A stretch of DNA of 64,000 nt from Haloarcula rubra. Lineage in GTDB: Archaea > Halobacteriota > Halobacteria > Halobacteriales > Haloarculaceae. The notes beneath the pieces were generated by a model that worked only from the letters and a program-made list of their open reading frames with translations, was not told the DNA's origin and made no database searches. The position numbers were made by a program, and so were the translations under genes. Positions 44,206 through 53,579 of the stretch are shown piece after piece. Each line of letters begins with the position of its first letter. Within the stretch, counting starts at the first letter, position 1. The DNA is taken from positions 1 through 64,000 of the forward strand of contig NZ_RKLR01000012.1 in assembly GCF_019599465.1 (NCBI RefSeq), read 5' to 3'.

Positions 44206-45114
44206 CTATCCCTTGATAGAGCCGGACGTGAGCCCGCTCACTATCTTCCGTTGTGCGAGCAGGACGATGAGCGCGACGGGCACGACGCCGATGAGGCTTG
44301 CGGCCGCCATCAGGTCGTACCTGACGGAGACCTCGGTCTGATAGCGCAACAGCCCCCAGACGATGGGCGACCAGTTCTGGGGAGAGCCGGTCGTCATCAG
44401 CTGGGAGAAAAAGAACTCGTTGTAGGCCGTGATGAACGTGAGGATACCTGCAGTGACGAATCCCGGCGCGGAGAGCGGCGCGATGATACGGTAGAGCGCG
44501 CCGATTCGAGTCGTGCCAGTTACTCGGGCAGCGTCTTCGAGCCCGTCGGGAATCTGGCTATAGAACGTCGTCAGGAGGAGGATGGCGAACGGTAGAGAAA
44601 GCGCCGTCAGTGGAAGTCCGACGGCCGCCGGTGAGTTGAACAAGTTCGGACTGCTAACTCCCAGCACGGTCACGTTCCCCGTCAGGAGTTTGAATAGCCC
44701 GACGATGAACGTCGCGCCGGGGAAATACGAGATAGAGATGAGCAAGAGGAACAGCGGCCGCTTCCCCCGGAACTCCATTCGCCCGAACGTGTATCCCGCG
44801 AGGCTCGCGAACACCAGCACGAACGCCGTCACGCCCGTCGCGATGATGAGACTGTTACGCATATAGAGGTGGAACGGAACCGCCTGAAACGCGCCGATGA
44901 ACGACGTTGGGTCGAAGCCCGCTGGCAGCAGGCCGGCACTCGTCGTTTCACCTGGTGACGAGAGCGCCAGCATCAGCAGGTAGTAGAAGGGGAACAGCGA
45001 GATGAGCAGGATAAGGAGCGTCGTCCCATAGAACGTGTACCGGAAGAGTGGGCTGGAGTCGTCGTCGAGATCGACCGCGAACAACCGGTCTGAGAGCGAG
45101 GAGTCGGGCGCCAT
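44206..45114 (-). CDS. Sugar ABC transporter permease, MalG-like
   Basis: A 302-residue permease with six transmembrane segments and the EAA loop (EDAARVTGTTRIGALYRIIA) near residue 200. The start MAPDSSLSD at 45114 places it 1 bp after the MalF stop, which is more natural than the overlapping upstream start. It pairs with the MalF-like permease to form the channel. Confidence 0.9.
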   Translation of the reverse strand: MAPDSSLSDRLFAVDLDDDSSPLFRYTFYGTTLLILLISLFPFYYLLMLALSSPGETTSAGLLPAGFDPTSFIGAFQAVPFHLYMRNSLIIATGVTAFVLVFASLAGYTFGRMEFRGKRPLFLLLISISYFPGATFIVGLFKLLTGNVTVLGVSSPNLFNSPAAVGLPLTALSLPFAILLLTTFYSQIPDGLEDAARVTGTTRIGALYRIIAPLSAPGFVTAGILTFITAYNEFFFSQLMTTGSPQNWSPIVWGLLRYQTEVSVRYDLMAAASLIGVVPVALIVLLAQRKIVSGLTSGSIKG

Positions 45115-45115
45115 C

Positions 45116-46108
45116 TCAGATACCCCCCGCACGCGAACGGCTGAGGACCACGAGGTAGATCATCGAGACCGAGCCTATCAACAACGCCGTGAGGAACGCG
45201 AGTGCCGATGCGGTCCCGTAGAGGCTCCCGTTGAACGTCCCGACGACGGCACACGTGATCGACGGCATCGTACTACAGTTGGCGATAGCGTCGATCTGCC
45301 CGTAGACGCGCATCGATCCGATAGAGGTCAGGAGCATCGCGACCATCAACGTCGGTATCGCCTGCGGGAGCGTGATCATGCGGAACTGTTGCCATCGTGA
45401 GGCCCCGGCAACCTTCGCAACGTCGTAGAGGTGCTCGTCGATGCTTTGGAGTCCCGCGAGCACGATCAGTGCGACGTATGCCGAGCGTTTCCAGATGGCT
45501 GCCAGCGTCACGATTCCGACTGTCGAAGCGCTGTTGCTGAGCGGTCGCGCCCCGACGAGGCCGATATCGTGGAGGATCCGGGTCCCGAACCCACCGGGGA
45601 TGAACATGAGGTAGAAGATCATCCCCTGGATGACGATTGGGACAGCCCAGGGAATCAGTACCGCGGTCCGCACGATGGAGCGGCCTCGGAACGTCTTGTT
45701 GAGAACTAGGGCCTGCACGAAGCCAAGCGCGGTAATCAGCACGACACTCACCGCCGTGTAGATCATCGTCGTTGGCAGAATGCTCTGGAACGGGTTGCTC
45801 AAGTCGAAGAACGGACGGATGAGTATCGCTCCGCGCTGCCCAGTCACGATTTCAACGTAGTTCTGGAGGCCGACGAACGCACCGGTGAACTGACTGAAGC
45901 TGTCCGCGTACATCGATGTCCGGAGTGTAAAGAGGATCGGCCACAGCGCGATAGCCGTGAATATCACTAGCGTCGGCGCGAGCACCAAATACGCGAACTT
46001 GGTCTCCGAGAGGTTCTCGACCCAGTTGTTCACGTAGGCACCGCTCCGTCGGAGACTGTTCGGAACTATCGACGCCTTTTGCGTTGCTGTCCGGTTACTA
46101 CTGGCCAT
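45116..46108 (-). CDS. Sugar ABC transporter permease, MalF-like
   Basis: A 330-residue permease with six to seven helices. The EAA loop is at about residue 240 (YDVAKVAGASRWQQFRMITL), the site of ATPase contact. Its ATG overlaps the end of the substrate-binding gene by 11 bp, so translation is coupled. Confidence 0.9.
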   Translation of the reverse strand: MASSNRTATQKASIVPNSLRRSGAYVNNWVENLSETKFAYLVLAPTLVIFTAIALWPILFTLRTSMYADSFSQFTGAFVGLQNYVEIVTGQRGAILIRPFFDLSNPFQSILPTTMIYTAVSVVLITALGFVQALVLNKTFRGRSIVRTAVLIPWAVPIVIQGMIFYLMFIPGGFGTRILHDIGLVGARPLSNSASTVGIVTLAAIWKRSAYVALIVLAGLQSIDEHLYDVAKVAGASRWQQFRMITLPQAIPTLMVAMLLTSIGSMRVYGQIDAIANCSTMPSITCAVVGTFNGSLYGTASALAFLTALLIGSVSMIYLVVLSRSRAGGI

Positions 46109-47585
46109 AGCTGTCCTCGATCTGCGCTAACTGTTCCTTGGCATCGGCCATCCCCTTCTTGGGAGCCTTGCTTTGGGAGACTACGTTGTGGACTTCTTGG
46201 GAGATGACCTTCGACTCCTGGAAGTAGATGGGTGTGACCGGGCGGGGCATCGCGTTGTCAGCCATCACCGAGAACGTATCCATGTACTGGCCGAAGAGCG
46301 AGTGGTTCTTCACCGCCTCGGACTGCAGGAGTTTCGGCTTCGCTGGCAGATAGCCCGACAGATTGAACCACTTGACAAGGAAGTCGTCCTTCATCACCGT
46401 TTGCAGCACTTCGAGCGCCGCGTCCTGCTTGTTGGAATTCGGATTGACCGAGAGGTTGTAGCCAGCCAGTGGTGACATCGTCCCACCGACACCCTCGTAC
46501 GTTGAGTCTGACTGTTGAATCCCATACGGCTTCGGCATGAGACCGAGTTTCTCGTTCACGGCGTCGCCGAAGTTGTCTCCCGAAGATGCGAGCTTGGCGA
46601 ACGCGGGGTTGCCGACAGTATAGGCGAACGAATTTCCGTTGAGGAAGGCATCGAGGTCTTTGGTGTATCGCCACCCGAGCACGTCAGATGGGACGATGCC
46701 ACCGACGAACGAATCGTTGTCCAGCGAGTGCTGGTCCTCGTGCCCCCACATGAACGTCCGAAGCATCCGGAGTGCGCTGAGAACCTGTTCTTCGTCGATA
46801 GTGATCGGCCGGTCGCCGACGGGTCCGAACAGATGCTCTCGACCGCCGAAGTACGCACCACCCCACTGTGACATGATGGAGTTGAACGTACAACATGTGA
46901 TGGTTTGTGAAAGCTCGAAGGGCATCGTGAGCCCATACTGGAGCCCCTGCTGCTCCTGGATATCGGCGGCGATCTGGGAGAACTCTTCCCACGATTTTGG
47001 TTCCGTACCCCAGTTCTCAGCATCGGGGTCGTACCCGGCCTCCCGAGCAAGGTCGCGCCGGTACCACATCCCTCGAACGTCCATGATGAGAGGGACCCCG
47101 AAGATGTTCCCGTTTCGGCCACGGCTCGAATCGATGCTCTCGGCGTTGTACTCGTTCTCGAGGGTCTGGACGTGTTCAGCGGGGAGTGCATCACTGAGGT
47201 TCAATAACTGTCCGCGGCGGATGAACGGGATCGACCACCCGACGTCCATAGTCAGGATGTCCGGACTGCTCCGACCGGCGTTGAGCCACTGTCGGTACTG
47301 CTCTTCCAGCGTTCCGGGTGACTTGGTACTGACCTCGATATTGATGTCCTCCGAGAGCCCCGCCTCGTGGAGCGCTGGCTCGAACTGTTCTATGGCCTGC
47401 TTTGGCGTCCGAGCTATCAAGTTCATCGATACTGTCGTCGACCCGGTTGAACCGCCACTGCCTCCCCCGGTCGTGTTTGATCCACTACCACCGTCGCCCG
47501 AACACCCAGCAATCGAGGCGCCAATGCCTGTCGTACCAACTGCTCGAATAAACCGTCGCCTGTGTACACCACTATCGTCGGACAT
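46098..47585 (-). CDS. Extracellular sugar-binding lipoprotein of the ABC importer
   Basis: A 495-residue solute-binding protein. The N-terminus has a twin-arginine signal (HRRRFIRAVGTTGIG) and a lipobox-like SIAGC, then a Gly/Ser/Thr linker, as in haloarchaeal Tat lipoproteins. The mature part has the family-1 solute-binding fold (MDVGWSIPFIRRGQLLNLSD). The start at 47585 fits a leaderless transcript from the AT-rich TATA region (ACTATTAATATT) about 30 bp upstream; 47600 is an alternative. Expected ligand is a glucuronide or oligo-uronide, judged from the neighbouring enzymes. Confidence 0.88.
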   Translation of the reverse strand: MSDDSGVHRRRFIRAVGTTGIGASIAGCSGDGGSGSNTTGGGSGGSTGSTTVSMNLIARTPKQAIEQFEPALHEAGLSEDINIEVSTKSPGTLEEQYRQWLNAGRSSPDILTMDVGWSIPFIRRGQLLNLSDALPAEHVQTLENEYNAESIDSSRGRNGNIFGVPLIMDVRGMWYRRDLAREAGYDPDAENWGTEPKSWEEFSQIAADIQEQQGLQYGLTMPFELSQTITCCTFNSIMSQWGGAYFGGREHLFGPVGDRPITIDEEQVLSALRMLRTFMWGHEDQHSLDNDSFVGGIVPSDVLGWRYTKDLDAFLNGNSFAYTVGNPAFAKLASSGDNFGDAVNEKLGLMPKPYGIQQSDSTYEGVGGTMSPLAGYNLSVNPNSNKQDAALEVLQTVMKDDFLVKWFNLSGYLPAKPKLLQSEAVKNHSLFGQYMDTFSVMADNAMPRPVTPIYFQESKVISQEVHNVVSQSKAPKKGMADAKEQLAQIEDSYGQ

Positions 47586-48045
47586 GTTACGACCAGACAT
47601 ACATATACTATAATATTAATAGTTTTTGGCCCATGCAATTTCTGATCATGCTTGAAAGACACAACCATACCACTAAAATGTAGTCTTAGATCGACTACCG
47701 ACTGAGAAGGGGCATCGGCTGCTGGATGTCTCAACTCAGAGCTTTCTGCCATCCCTCTAGCTACCCAAGCGCCCGGCGTGTCAGGCTCGTCCATTGCGAT
47801 ACCGCCAATCGTCCGAGGTCCACCCGCCGTCTGCATGGCGCACCTCATCGGTGACGAAGGTATCCTCACGGGCGAAGAAGAGAGCACAATTCGCCATACC
47901 TGCGACGGAGTTGCACTACGCTATCGTTGACCGTCGCTTGATGTCTTAGTCGGTGAAGCCCGCGGATTCTTGTGTTTCGTCGTGATATCGGTGTAGGTGA
48001 AGTGGAGACCAGCGCGGCCAACCACAGCGTCCAAAACCGATCGCC
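47586..48045. other. Promoter region of the ABC operon and intergenic stretch
   Basis: The first 60 bp hold the AT-rich promoter (ACTATTAATATTATAG on the minus strand) of the ABC importer operon. The rest, up to the SDR gene, shows no supported gene. Confidence 0.45.
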
Positions 48046-48870
48046 TCAGACGCCGCTGAACGCGGAGAATCCGCCGTCGATCGGAATCACTGTCCCGGTG
48101 ATGAACTCAGAACCGGGTGCAATCAGCCACAGAATGGTCGTCGAGAGGTCCTCCGGATCGCCGAATCGGCCTTGCGGAGTATGGTCGATGATAGACTGTC
48201 CGCGATCCGTGAACTCCCCGGTTTCCTCGTCGATCAACAGATAACGGTTCTGTTCGGTGAGGAAGAACCCCGGCGCAATCGCGTTCACGCGGATATCTGG
48301 GGAATACTCCTGTGCCATGTGGACGGCCAACCATTCCGTGAAGTTCGAGACGGCGGCCTTCGCGCCTGAATACCCGGGAATCTTGGTTAAAGGTGTGAAC
48401 GCGTTCATCGACGAAACGTTCAGGATCGTTCCCTTCCCCCGATCGGCCATGTACTTGCCGAAGGCCTGCGACGCGAGAATCGTTCCCACGAAGTTGATGT
48501 TAACGACACTTTCGAGGCCCTCCTTCGACAGATCGAAGAAGGACGTGTCTGCCCCCGTCGTTGCGTCGGGATGATTCCCGCCGGCGGCGTTGACGAGAAC
48601 GTCGATGCGCCCGAATTCGTCGACGACCGTCTCAGCGGCCGCATCCAGTTCAGCGCGGTCGAGCACCGACGCCGGAATAGTGATGGCATCGATCCCCCGT
48701 TCCGCAAGTTCGGCTCGTGTCTCCTCAAGTCCCTCTTCCCCGCGGGCGAGGAGTGCGACCTTGCCGCCGTTCTCACCGATCGCTTTTGCCATTTCGGAGC
48801 CCAAGACGCCCGATCCACCGGTTATCACGCAGACTTTGCCGTCGATATCGAAATCGTTTGGAACAGTCAT
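48046..48870 (-). CDS. uxuB: SDR-type D-mannonate oxidoreductase (fructuronate reductase)
   Basis: A 274-residue SDR. The nucleotide-binding motif is TGGSGVLG, the N-A-A-G motif is NAAGGNHPDATT (the GGNHPDATT extension marks SDR-type mannonate oxidoreductases), and the catalytic Ser and YxxxK are in LNVSSMNAF and YSGAKAA. It reduces fructuronate to mannonate with NAD(P)H, linking UxaC and UxuA. It is downstream of UxaC on the same strand with a 140-bp gap, which may hold a separate promoter. Confidence 0.85.
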   Translation of the reverse strand: MTVPNDFDIDGKVCVITGGSGVLGSEMAKAIGENGGKVALLARGEEGLEETRAELAERGIDAITIPASVLDRAELDAAAETVVDEFGRIDVLVNAAGGNHPDATTGADTSFFDLSKEGLESVVNINFVGTILASQAFGKYMADRGKGTILNVSSMNAFTPLTKIPGYSGAKAAVSNFTEWLAVHMAQEYSPDIRVNAIAPGFFLTEQNRYLLIDEETGEFTDRGQSIIDHTPQGRFGDPEDLSTTILWLIAPGSEFITGTVIPIDGGFSAFSGV

Positions 48871-49010
48871 CGTGGTCTACAACCCAGATCGTAGCGGAGG
48901 TGTATGTATGTTCGTGTTTTTGGCGAACGTGGACGAGCCGAGGACAAATCTGTCGACCCGATCTTCCGGGGCAGATTATGCCGACCGGCCTGTCAGTACA
49001 CTCGTCTACA

Positions 49011-50378
49011 CTACTCGAATCCGTAGAGAGACTTAGGTCGATCGTAGGCCAGGTGAGTCGCGAGATTCTCGGCATGAGCCATCGGTATTTGCCCTCGATC
49101 GACCAAGTCGCCAAGCATGTTCGCCAACGAACGGCGGAACATCTCGAAACGGGAACTGAACGACATCAGCTTCCGGGAATCACTCACCATCCCAGCATGA
49201 TTCGCGAGCAGGTCGACGCTGGCGACCTGACGCAATTGCTCGTCTATTCCATACGGACTGTCATTGAACCACCACGCAGGACCGACGCTGACGTTCGGGA
49301 ACGCCCGCGACAGTGTCGTGATGGACGGATAGTGTGTCGGGTCGACAGTGTAGAGGACAATATCCATTTCATTGTCGAACGTGTTCAGGAAATACCGGAG
49401 GTTATCTGTCAACTCGATCGACTGCGTCGAAACATCCCCACCCGCGTCGGCGCCGACAGTCTCGTAGAGGGAGTCACGGTAGTCGCGGACAGGCCCGATA
49501 TGAAGCTGCATGACCCAGTCTTTCTCGGCATTGAGCTTCCCTACCTCTTCGAGCAAGAACGCCTGAAGGTCACGAACACCCGTTTCCGTCAGGTTCTGTC
49601 CGTCGATGGCCCGTTGATAGAGGGTTCGCGCACGCTCTCGACTGACCGGTCTGGAGACTGGTTCGGTCAGACTGAGGTCGCTAGCCCGACAGCCGTGTTC
49701 AGCGAAGTAGTCGTGTGTCTGAGCCATGGCATCCAGGAACCCCGATAGCGTCTCGGTCCGAATTCCGGTTGCCGACTCAAGTTCTTCGACGAACCCATAC
49801 CACGATCCATTGTCAACCTGGAACGCTCGGTCAATGCGCCACGTCGGACACACGTTAAGCCCGTCAATGTCGTCGGCAGCACGTTCGTGCTCCGAGAGCG
49901 AAGAAGTCGGGTCGTCCGTCGTACAGAGAACTTCGACATCCATGGCATCGAGAAGTTCTTGAGGACGCATGTCACGGGTGGATAACTGTGCCTCTGTCTC
50001 GCGCCAGATCTCTTCAGCAGTCTCTGATGATATCGGCTTCTCGATACCAAACTGCCGTTGCAAATCGAGATGTATCCACTCGTAAGTCGGATTGCCCGCA
50101 AGTTCTGGGAAGACCTCCGCCAGTGCCATCCACTTTTCCTTGTTCGAGGCGTCGCCGGTTATCTTGTGCTCCGGAACACCTCGTTTTCGCATCATCGACC
50201 ATACGTAGTGGTCTGTCGCTCCTTCTACCTCCCAGATATCGTTCCAGCCGTCATTGGCTACGATTTCGTTGAGGTCAGCGTGACTGTGCGGGTCAACTAT
50301 CGGAAGATCTCTGATACTGTCGTACAGTTCAACAGCTTTCCCCGACTCAAGGAGGTAACTGTCATCAACGAAGCCCAT
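49011..50378 (-). CDS. uxaC: Glucuronate isomerase
   Basis: A 455-residue amidohydrolase-fold isomerase converting D-glucuronate to D-fructuronate. The start at ATG 50378 (MGFVDDSYLLESGKAVELYD) is chosen over ATG 50399 because the family begins this way and the TATA box TTTATATAT at 50401-50409 lies about 27 bp upstream, as for a leaderless transcript. Motifs are PIVDPHSHADLNEI (metal HxH), VLCTTDDP and GPAWWFNDSPYGID. It is the first enzyme of the isomerase route and sits beside UxuB. Confidence 0.92.
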   Translation of the reverse strand: MGFVDDSYLLESGKAVELYDSIRDLPIVDPHSHADLNEIVANDGWNDIWEVEGATDHYVWSMMRKRGVPEHKITGDASNKEKWMALAEVFPELAGNPTYEWIHLDLQRQFGIEKPISSETAEEIWRETEAQLSTRDMRPQELLDAMDVEVLCTTDDPTSSLSEHERAADDIDGLNVCPTWRIDRAFQVDNGSWYGFVEELESATGIRTETLSGFLDAMAQTHDYFAEHGCRASDLSLTEPVSRPVSRERARTLYQRAIDGQNLTETGVRDLQAFLLEEVGKLNAEKDWVMQLHIGPVRDYRDSLYETVGADAGGDVSTQSIELTDNLRYFLNTFDNEMDIVLYTVDPTHYPSITTLSRAFPNVSVGPAWWFNDSPYGIDEQLRQVASVDLLANHAGMVSDSRKLMSFSSRFEMFRRSLANMLGDLVDRGQIPMAHAENLATHLAYDRPKSLYGFE

Positions 50379-51145
50379 GTATTCGGGTCGCTGGTTCATA
50401 TATATAAATCTAACGACAAGCCGGGCGGTATCGAGTCGATTCTCTTGCAATCCAATAGATTCTCCAGCAACGAATCAGGTGAGAAAGGGCTTCAGACTGG
50501 GGCTTGTCCGAGCAGCTCGAGTTCATAAACGGCAGAGATAGCTCGTATGTCAGCCATTGCTGCTCGTTACGCAGTGCTCATTTGAGAATCGAATACCGGA
50601 AACGACCGTGTGTTCTCGAAGAGCGAATCACCAGTCAGTACGATAGCTTCAGCATCTAACTGTAGCAAAAATCAGACGAGACGGGTTGGAATAACACAAG
50701 TACAACAGTTATCTCATGAGTCCGTTTAAGCTGCGTCACGGTGTAGAAGGTCCTGAGTGGGAGATCGCTTCAAGTGATTATGACATTCTTAGGCCCTCAT
50801 CTAGCCGTTTCTCACTTGTCGAACGATTCTATCGGAAGTGATTGACAGGACTGGAGATCAACAAGCTGGTCCGAACGAGTTGGAAGCTGCACAGAGCACC
50901 GAGTGACGTCGGCCACCACTGTTACTAACACCAGTACACTAGTTATTTCCAACCAAAGGACCGCGTACTTCCTGTTCCGGCCCTGGAAGTATAGGTCCAG
51001 GTGCCAGACCTGCCTAGCGCGAAAGTTCCGAATGTAATTCGAATTGAAATATCTATTCTTCGTTTTCTGGCCCTTAGATGGTCTGAAACACAGGATTCGA
51101 TAGAAGAGAACAAGGTATAAGTGGCGTCGCTTTGTTGTATGAACT
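50379..51145. other. Intergenic stretch between uxaC and the IclR regulator
   Basis: About 770 bp. Its first bases hold the uxaC TATA box (TTTATATAT, 50401-50409). Elsewhere a minus-strand frame at 50812-51237 is open but has no recognised family and poor haloarchaeal bias. This divergent control region is where operators of the IclR protein may lie. Confidence 0.4.
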
Positions 51146-51910
51146 ATGCCCACGAACACGCCGCGAAAGATAGAGGCGGTCCGCAAGACCTGCCGAATTA
51201 TCGATATTCTCCAGACGCGTGGCGAGGCAGGTATCACGGAAATATCCGAAGAGATGGATTTTTCGAAGAGTGCAGTACACGGCCATCTCGCTACCCTCGC
51301 AGACGAGGGGCTCGTTGTGAAAGACGGACATTCGTATTATCTTAGTCTGCAGTTCGTCGACATCGCCGAATCAATCAAGGAGCGGATCGCGAAGCGAGAG
51401 ATCGTCAGAGAGCAAGTTCGTACGCTCGCAGAAGAAACCGGTGAAGTCGTTCACTTTGGTGCAGAGGAGAACGGGCAGGTAGTCTATCTCTCGAAATCCA
51501 AGGGTGATTCAGCAGTCGAGACCGCCTCGAAAGTCGGTAAACGGATGCCAATGCACTCGACATCGCTGGGCAAAGCAATACTGGCCGAACTACCAAGCGA
51601 AGACGCAGAACGAATCATCGACCAACACGAACTGACCGCACGGACAGAACACACGCTTACTGATCCTGACGAGCTGCTGGCGGAACTGGGCGAGACACGT
51701 GAGCGCGGATATTCCATCGACGACGAGGAAAACATCCCAGGGGTCCGCTGTATTGGGATGGCTGTCTCAGATCCGGAGGCAGGTGTCTTCGGCGCACTCA
51801 GCATCTCGGCACCATCCCAGCGGATGACAGAAGATAGAATCGAAAACGAACTCTCTGAGAAGATCGCGCAGGCCGCCAACGTCATCGAAGTCAACTCCAT
51901 GTACTCGTAA
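51146..51910 (+). CDS. IclR-family transcriptional regulator of the uronate cluster
   Basis: A 254-residue regulator. The N-terminal winged helix spans about residues 8-65 (VRKTCRIIDILQTRGEAGIT and SKSAVHGHLATLADEGLVV). The effector-binding domain follows, with MPMHSTSLGKAILAELP and a terminal GVRCIGMAVSDPEAGVFGAL. IclR proteins respond to small carboxylates and sugar acids. It is placed between the leftward isomerase arm and the rightward oxidative arm, so it probably controls both. Confidence 0.9.
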   Translation: MPTNTPRKIEAVRKTCRIIDILQTRGEAGITEISEEMDFSKSAVHGHLATLADEGLVVKDGHSYYLSLQFVDIAESIKERIAKREIVREQVRTLAEETGEVVHFGAEENGQVVYLSKSKGDSAVETASKVGKRMPMHSTSLGKAILAELPSEDAERIIDQHELTARTEHTLTDPDELLAELGETRERGYSIDDEENIPGVRCIGMAVSDPEAGVFGALSISAPSQRMTEDRIENELSEKIAQAANVIEVNSMYS

Positions 51911-51993
51911 TCCCACGCCTCAGATTGATCTACGGCGCGAAGTGGACCATCTCATCAAAACATTTGTAAGCGGGTATCGGGTATCTACCTCTG

Positions 51994-53445
51994 ATGTCGG
52001 AGAGCTACAAGAATTATGTACGCGGTGAGTGGGTCACCGCCGAGTCCGGAGAGTTGTTCAAGGTTATCGATCCAGCACAGTCCGACGAAGTCGTCGGAAT
52101 GTATCAACAGTCCAGTGAAGCGGATGCTAACGGGGCGATAGAGGTCGCAGCTGCTGCACAGGACACGTGGGCGGCAACACCCGGACCGGAGCGGGGAGCG
52201 GTGCTGAAGCAGGCGGGCGACACGCTCGCGGACCGGAAAGAGGAAGCCATCGAGACGCTGGTTCGCGAAGAAGGGAAAGCACGGTCCGAAGCAGCGGGCG
52301 AAGTGCAGCGAGCTATCGATATCTTCGCGTACTACGGTCAGAAGGCGAGGGACCTCGGGGGGAAACACAAGGCGTCTAGCAGTCGCAGCACGGACCTCTA
52401 CACGAAAGTCGAACCGCTGGGGACCGTCGGACTCATTACGCCATGGAATTACCCAATCGCGATTCCGGCCTGGAAACTTGCCCCAGCACTCGCGGCAGGC
52501 AACTCTGTCGTCATCAAGCCCGCAACCGCTGCACCTGGCCCGACGCGAATACTCTTCGAGTGCCTCGATTCGGCTGGTCTGCCAGACGGCGTCGCAAATA
52601 TGGTCACAGGCTCTGGGAGCCAAGTCGGAACACCACTCGTCGAACACGACGACATCGATGGCGTGTCCTTCACTGGAAGTACGTCCGTCGGAACGCACAT
52701 CGCAGAGAGTGCCGCTGCGGAACGCAAGCGGGTTCAATGTGAGATGGGAGGAAAGAACCCGACTGTCGTGATGCCGAGTGCGGATCTCGACGAGGCTGCA
52801 GAAATAGTCGCGAATGGAGCTTTCGGCACGACGGGCCAATCCTGTACTGCCGCGTCACGGGCCATCGTTCACGAGGACGTCTACGAGTCGTTCGTTGAGA
52901 AAGTCGTCGAATACGCCGACTCAGTGGATATCGGTGCCGGTCTGGACGACCCAGATATGGGCCCACACGTTTCGAAGAGTGAGCTCGCCTCCACGCTGGA
53001 GTATGTCGATATCGGACGTGAGGAGGGTGCCACTCTCGAAACCGGCGGGACCCGATTGAACGAGAACGACTTCGAAGACGGATTCTACGTCGCTCCGACC
53101 GTATTCTCCGACGTGAGCAACGACATGCGCATCGCACAGGAGGAGATATTTGGCCCGGTGCTATCCGTCATCGAAGCTGGTGATTTCGACGACGCGATAG
53201 AGTTAGCGAACGACACCGACTACGGACTCGCCGCGAGCATCGTGACCGATCGACTCTCTGAGGCCGACGCGTTCGTCGACCGTATTGAATCCGGTGTCGC
53301 TAAAGTGAACGAGAAGACGACTGGGCTGGAGCTACACGTTCCCTTCGGCGGCTACAAAGACTCTTCGACGAATACCTACCGCGAACAAGGAGACGCTGGC
53401 CTCGATTTCTTCACCTCGACAAAGACCGTCTATCGAAATTACTGA
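51994..53445 (+). CDS. Aldehyde dehydrogenase, probable 2,5-dioxovalerate (2-oxoglutarate semialdehyde) dehydrogenase
   Basis: A 483-residue NAD(P)-dependent aldehyde dehydrogenase. It has the FTGSTSVG cofactor loop, catalytic Glu in EMGGKNPTVV (about 249), nucleophile Cys in GQSCTA (about 283) and EEIFGPVL near the C-terminus. Next to a KdgD-like protein, the best assignment is oxidation of 2,5-dioxovalerate to 2-oxoglutarate, the last step of the oxidative uronate route. It starts the rightward gene series after the IclR regulator. Specificity is inferred from context. Confidence 0.88.
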   Translation: MSESYKNYVRGEWVTAESGELFKVIDPAQSDEVVGMYQQSSEADANGAIEVAAAAQDTWAATPGPERGAVLKQAGDTLADRKEEAIETLVREEGKARSEAAGEVQRAIDIFAYYGQKARDLGGKHKASSSRSTDLYTKVEPLGTVGLITPWNYPIAIPAWKLAPALAAGNSVVIKPATAAPGPTRILFECLDSAGLPDGVANMVTGSGSQVGTPLVEHDDIDGVSFTGSTSVGTHIAESAAAERKRVQCEMGGKNPTVVMPSADLDEAAEIVANGAFGTTGQSCTAASRAIVHEDVYESFVEKVVEYADSVDIGAGLDDPDMGPHVSKSELASTLEYVDIGREEGATLETGGTRLNENDFEDGFYVAPTVFSDVSNDMRIAQEEIFGPVLSVIEAGDFDDAIELANDTDYGLAASIVTDRLSEADAFVDRIESGVAKVNEKTTGLELHVPFGGYKDSSTNTYREQGDAGLDFFTSTKTVYRNY

Positions 53446-53579
53446 ATCCTATCATCAGTGGACAGAGCAGACCGCGTGGTGAATCGCTTCCTCAACTGTT
53501 CACGTACGTCGCCGTCGTTAGCTAATTGGAATGGGATTTATGGACAGTTATTTATACTAGCAGTTACTGGGTCTACACA

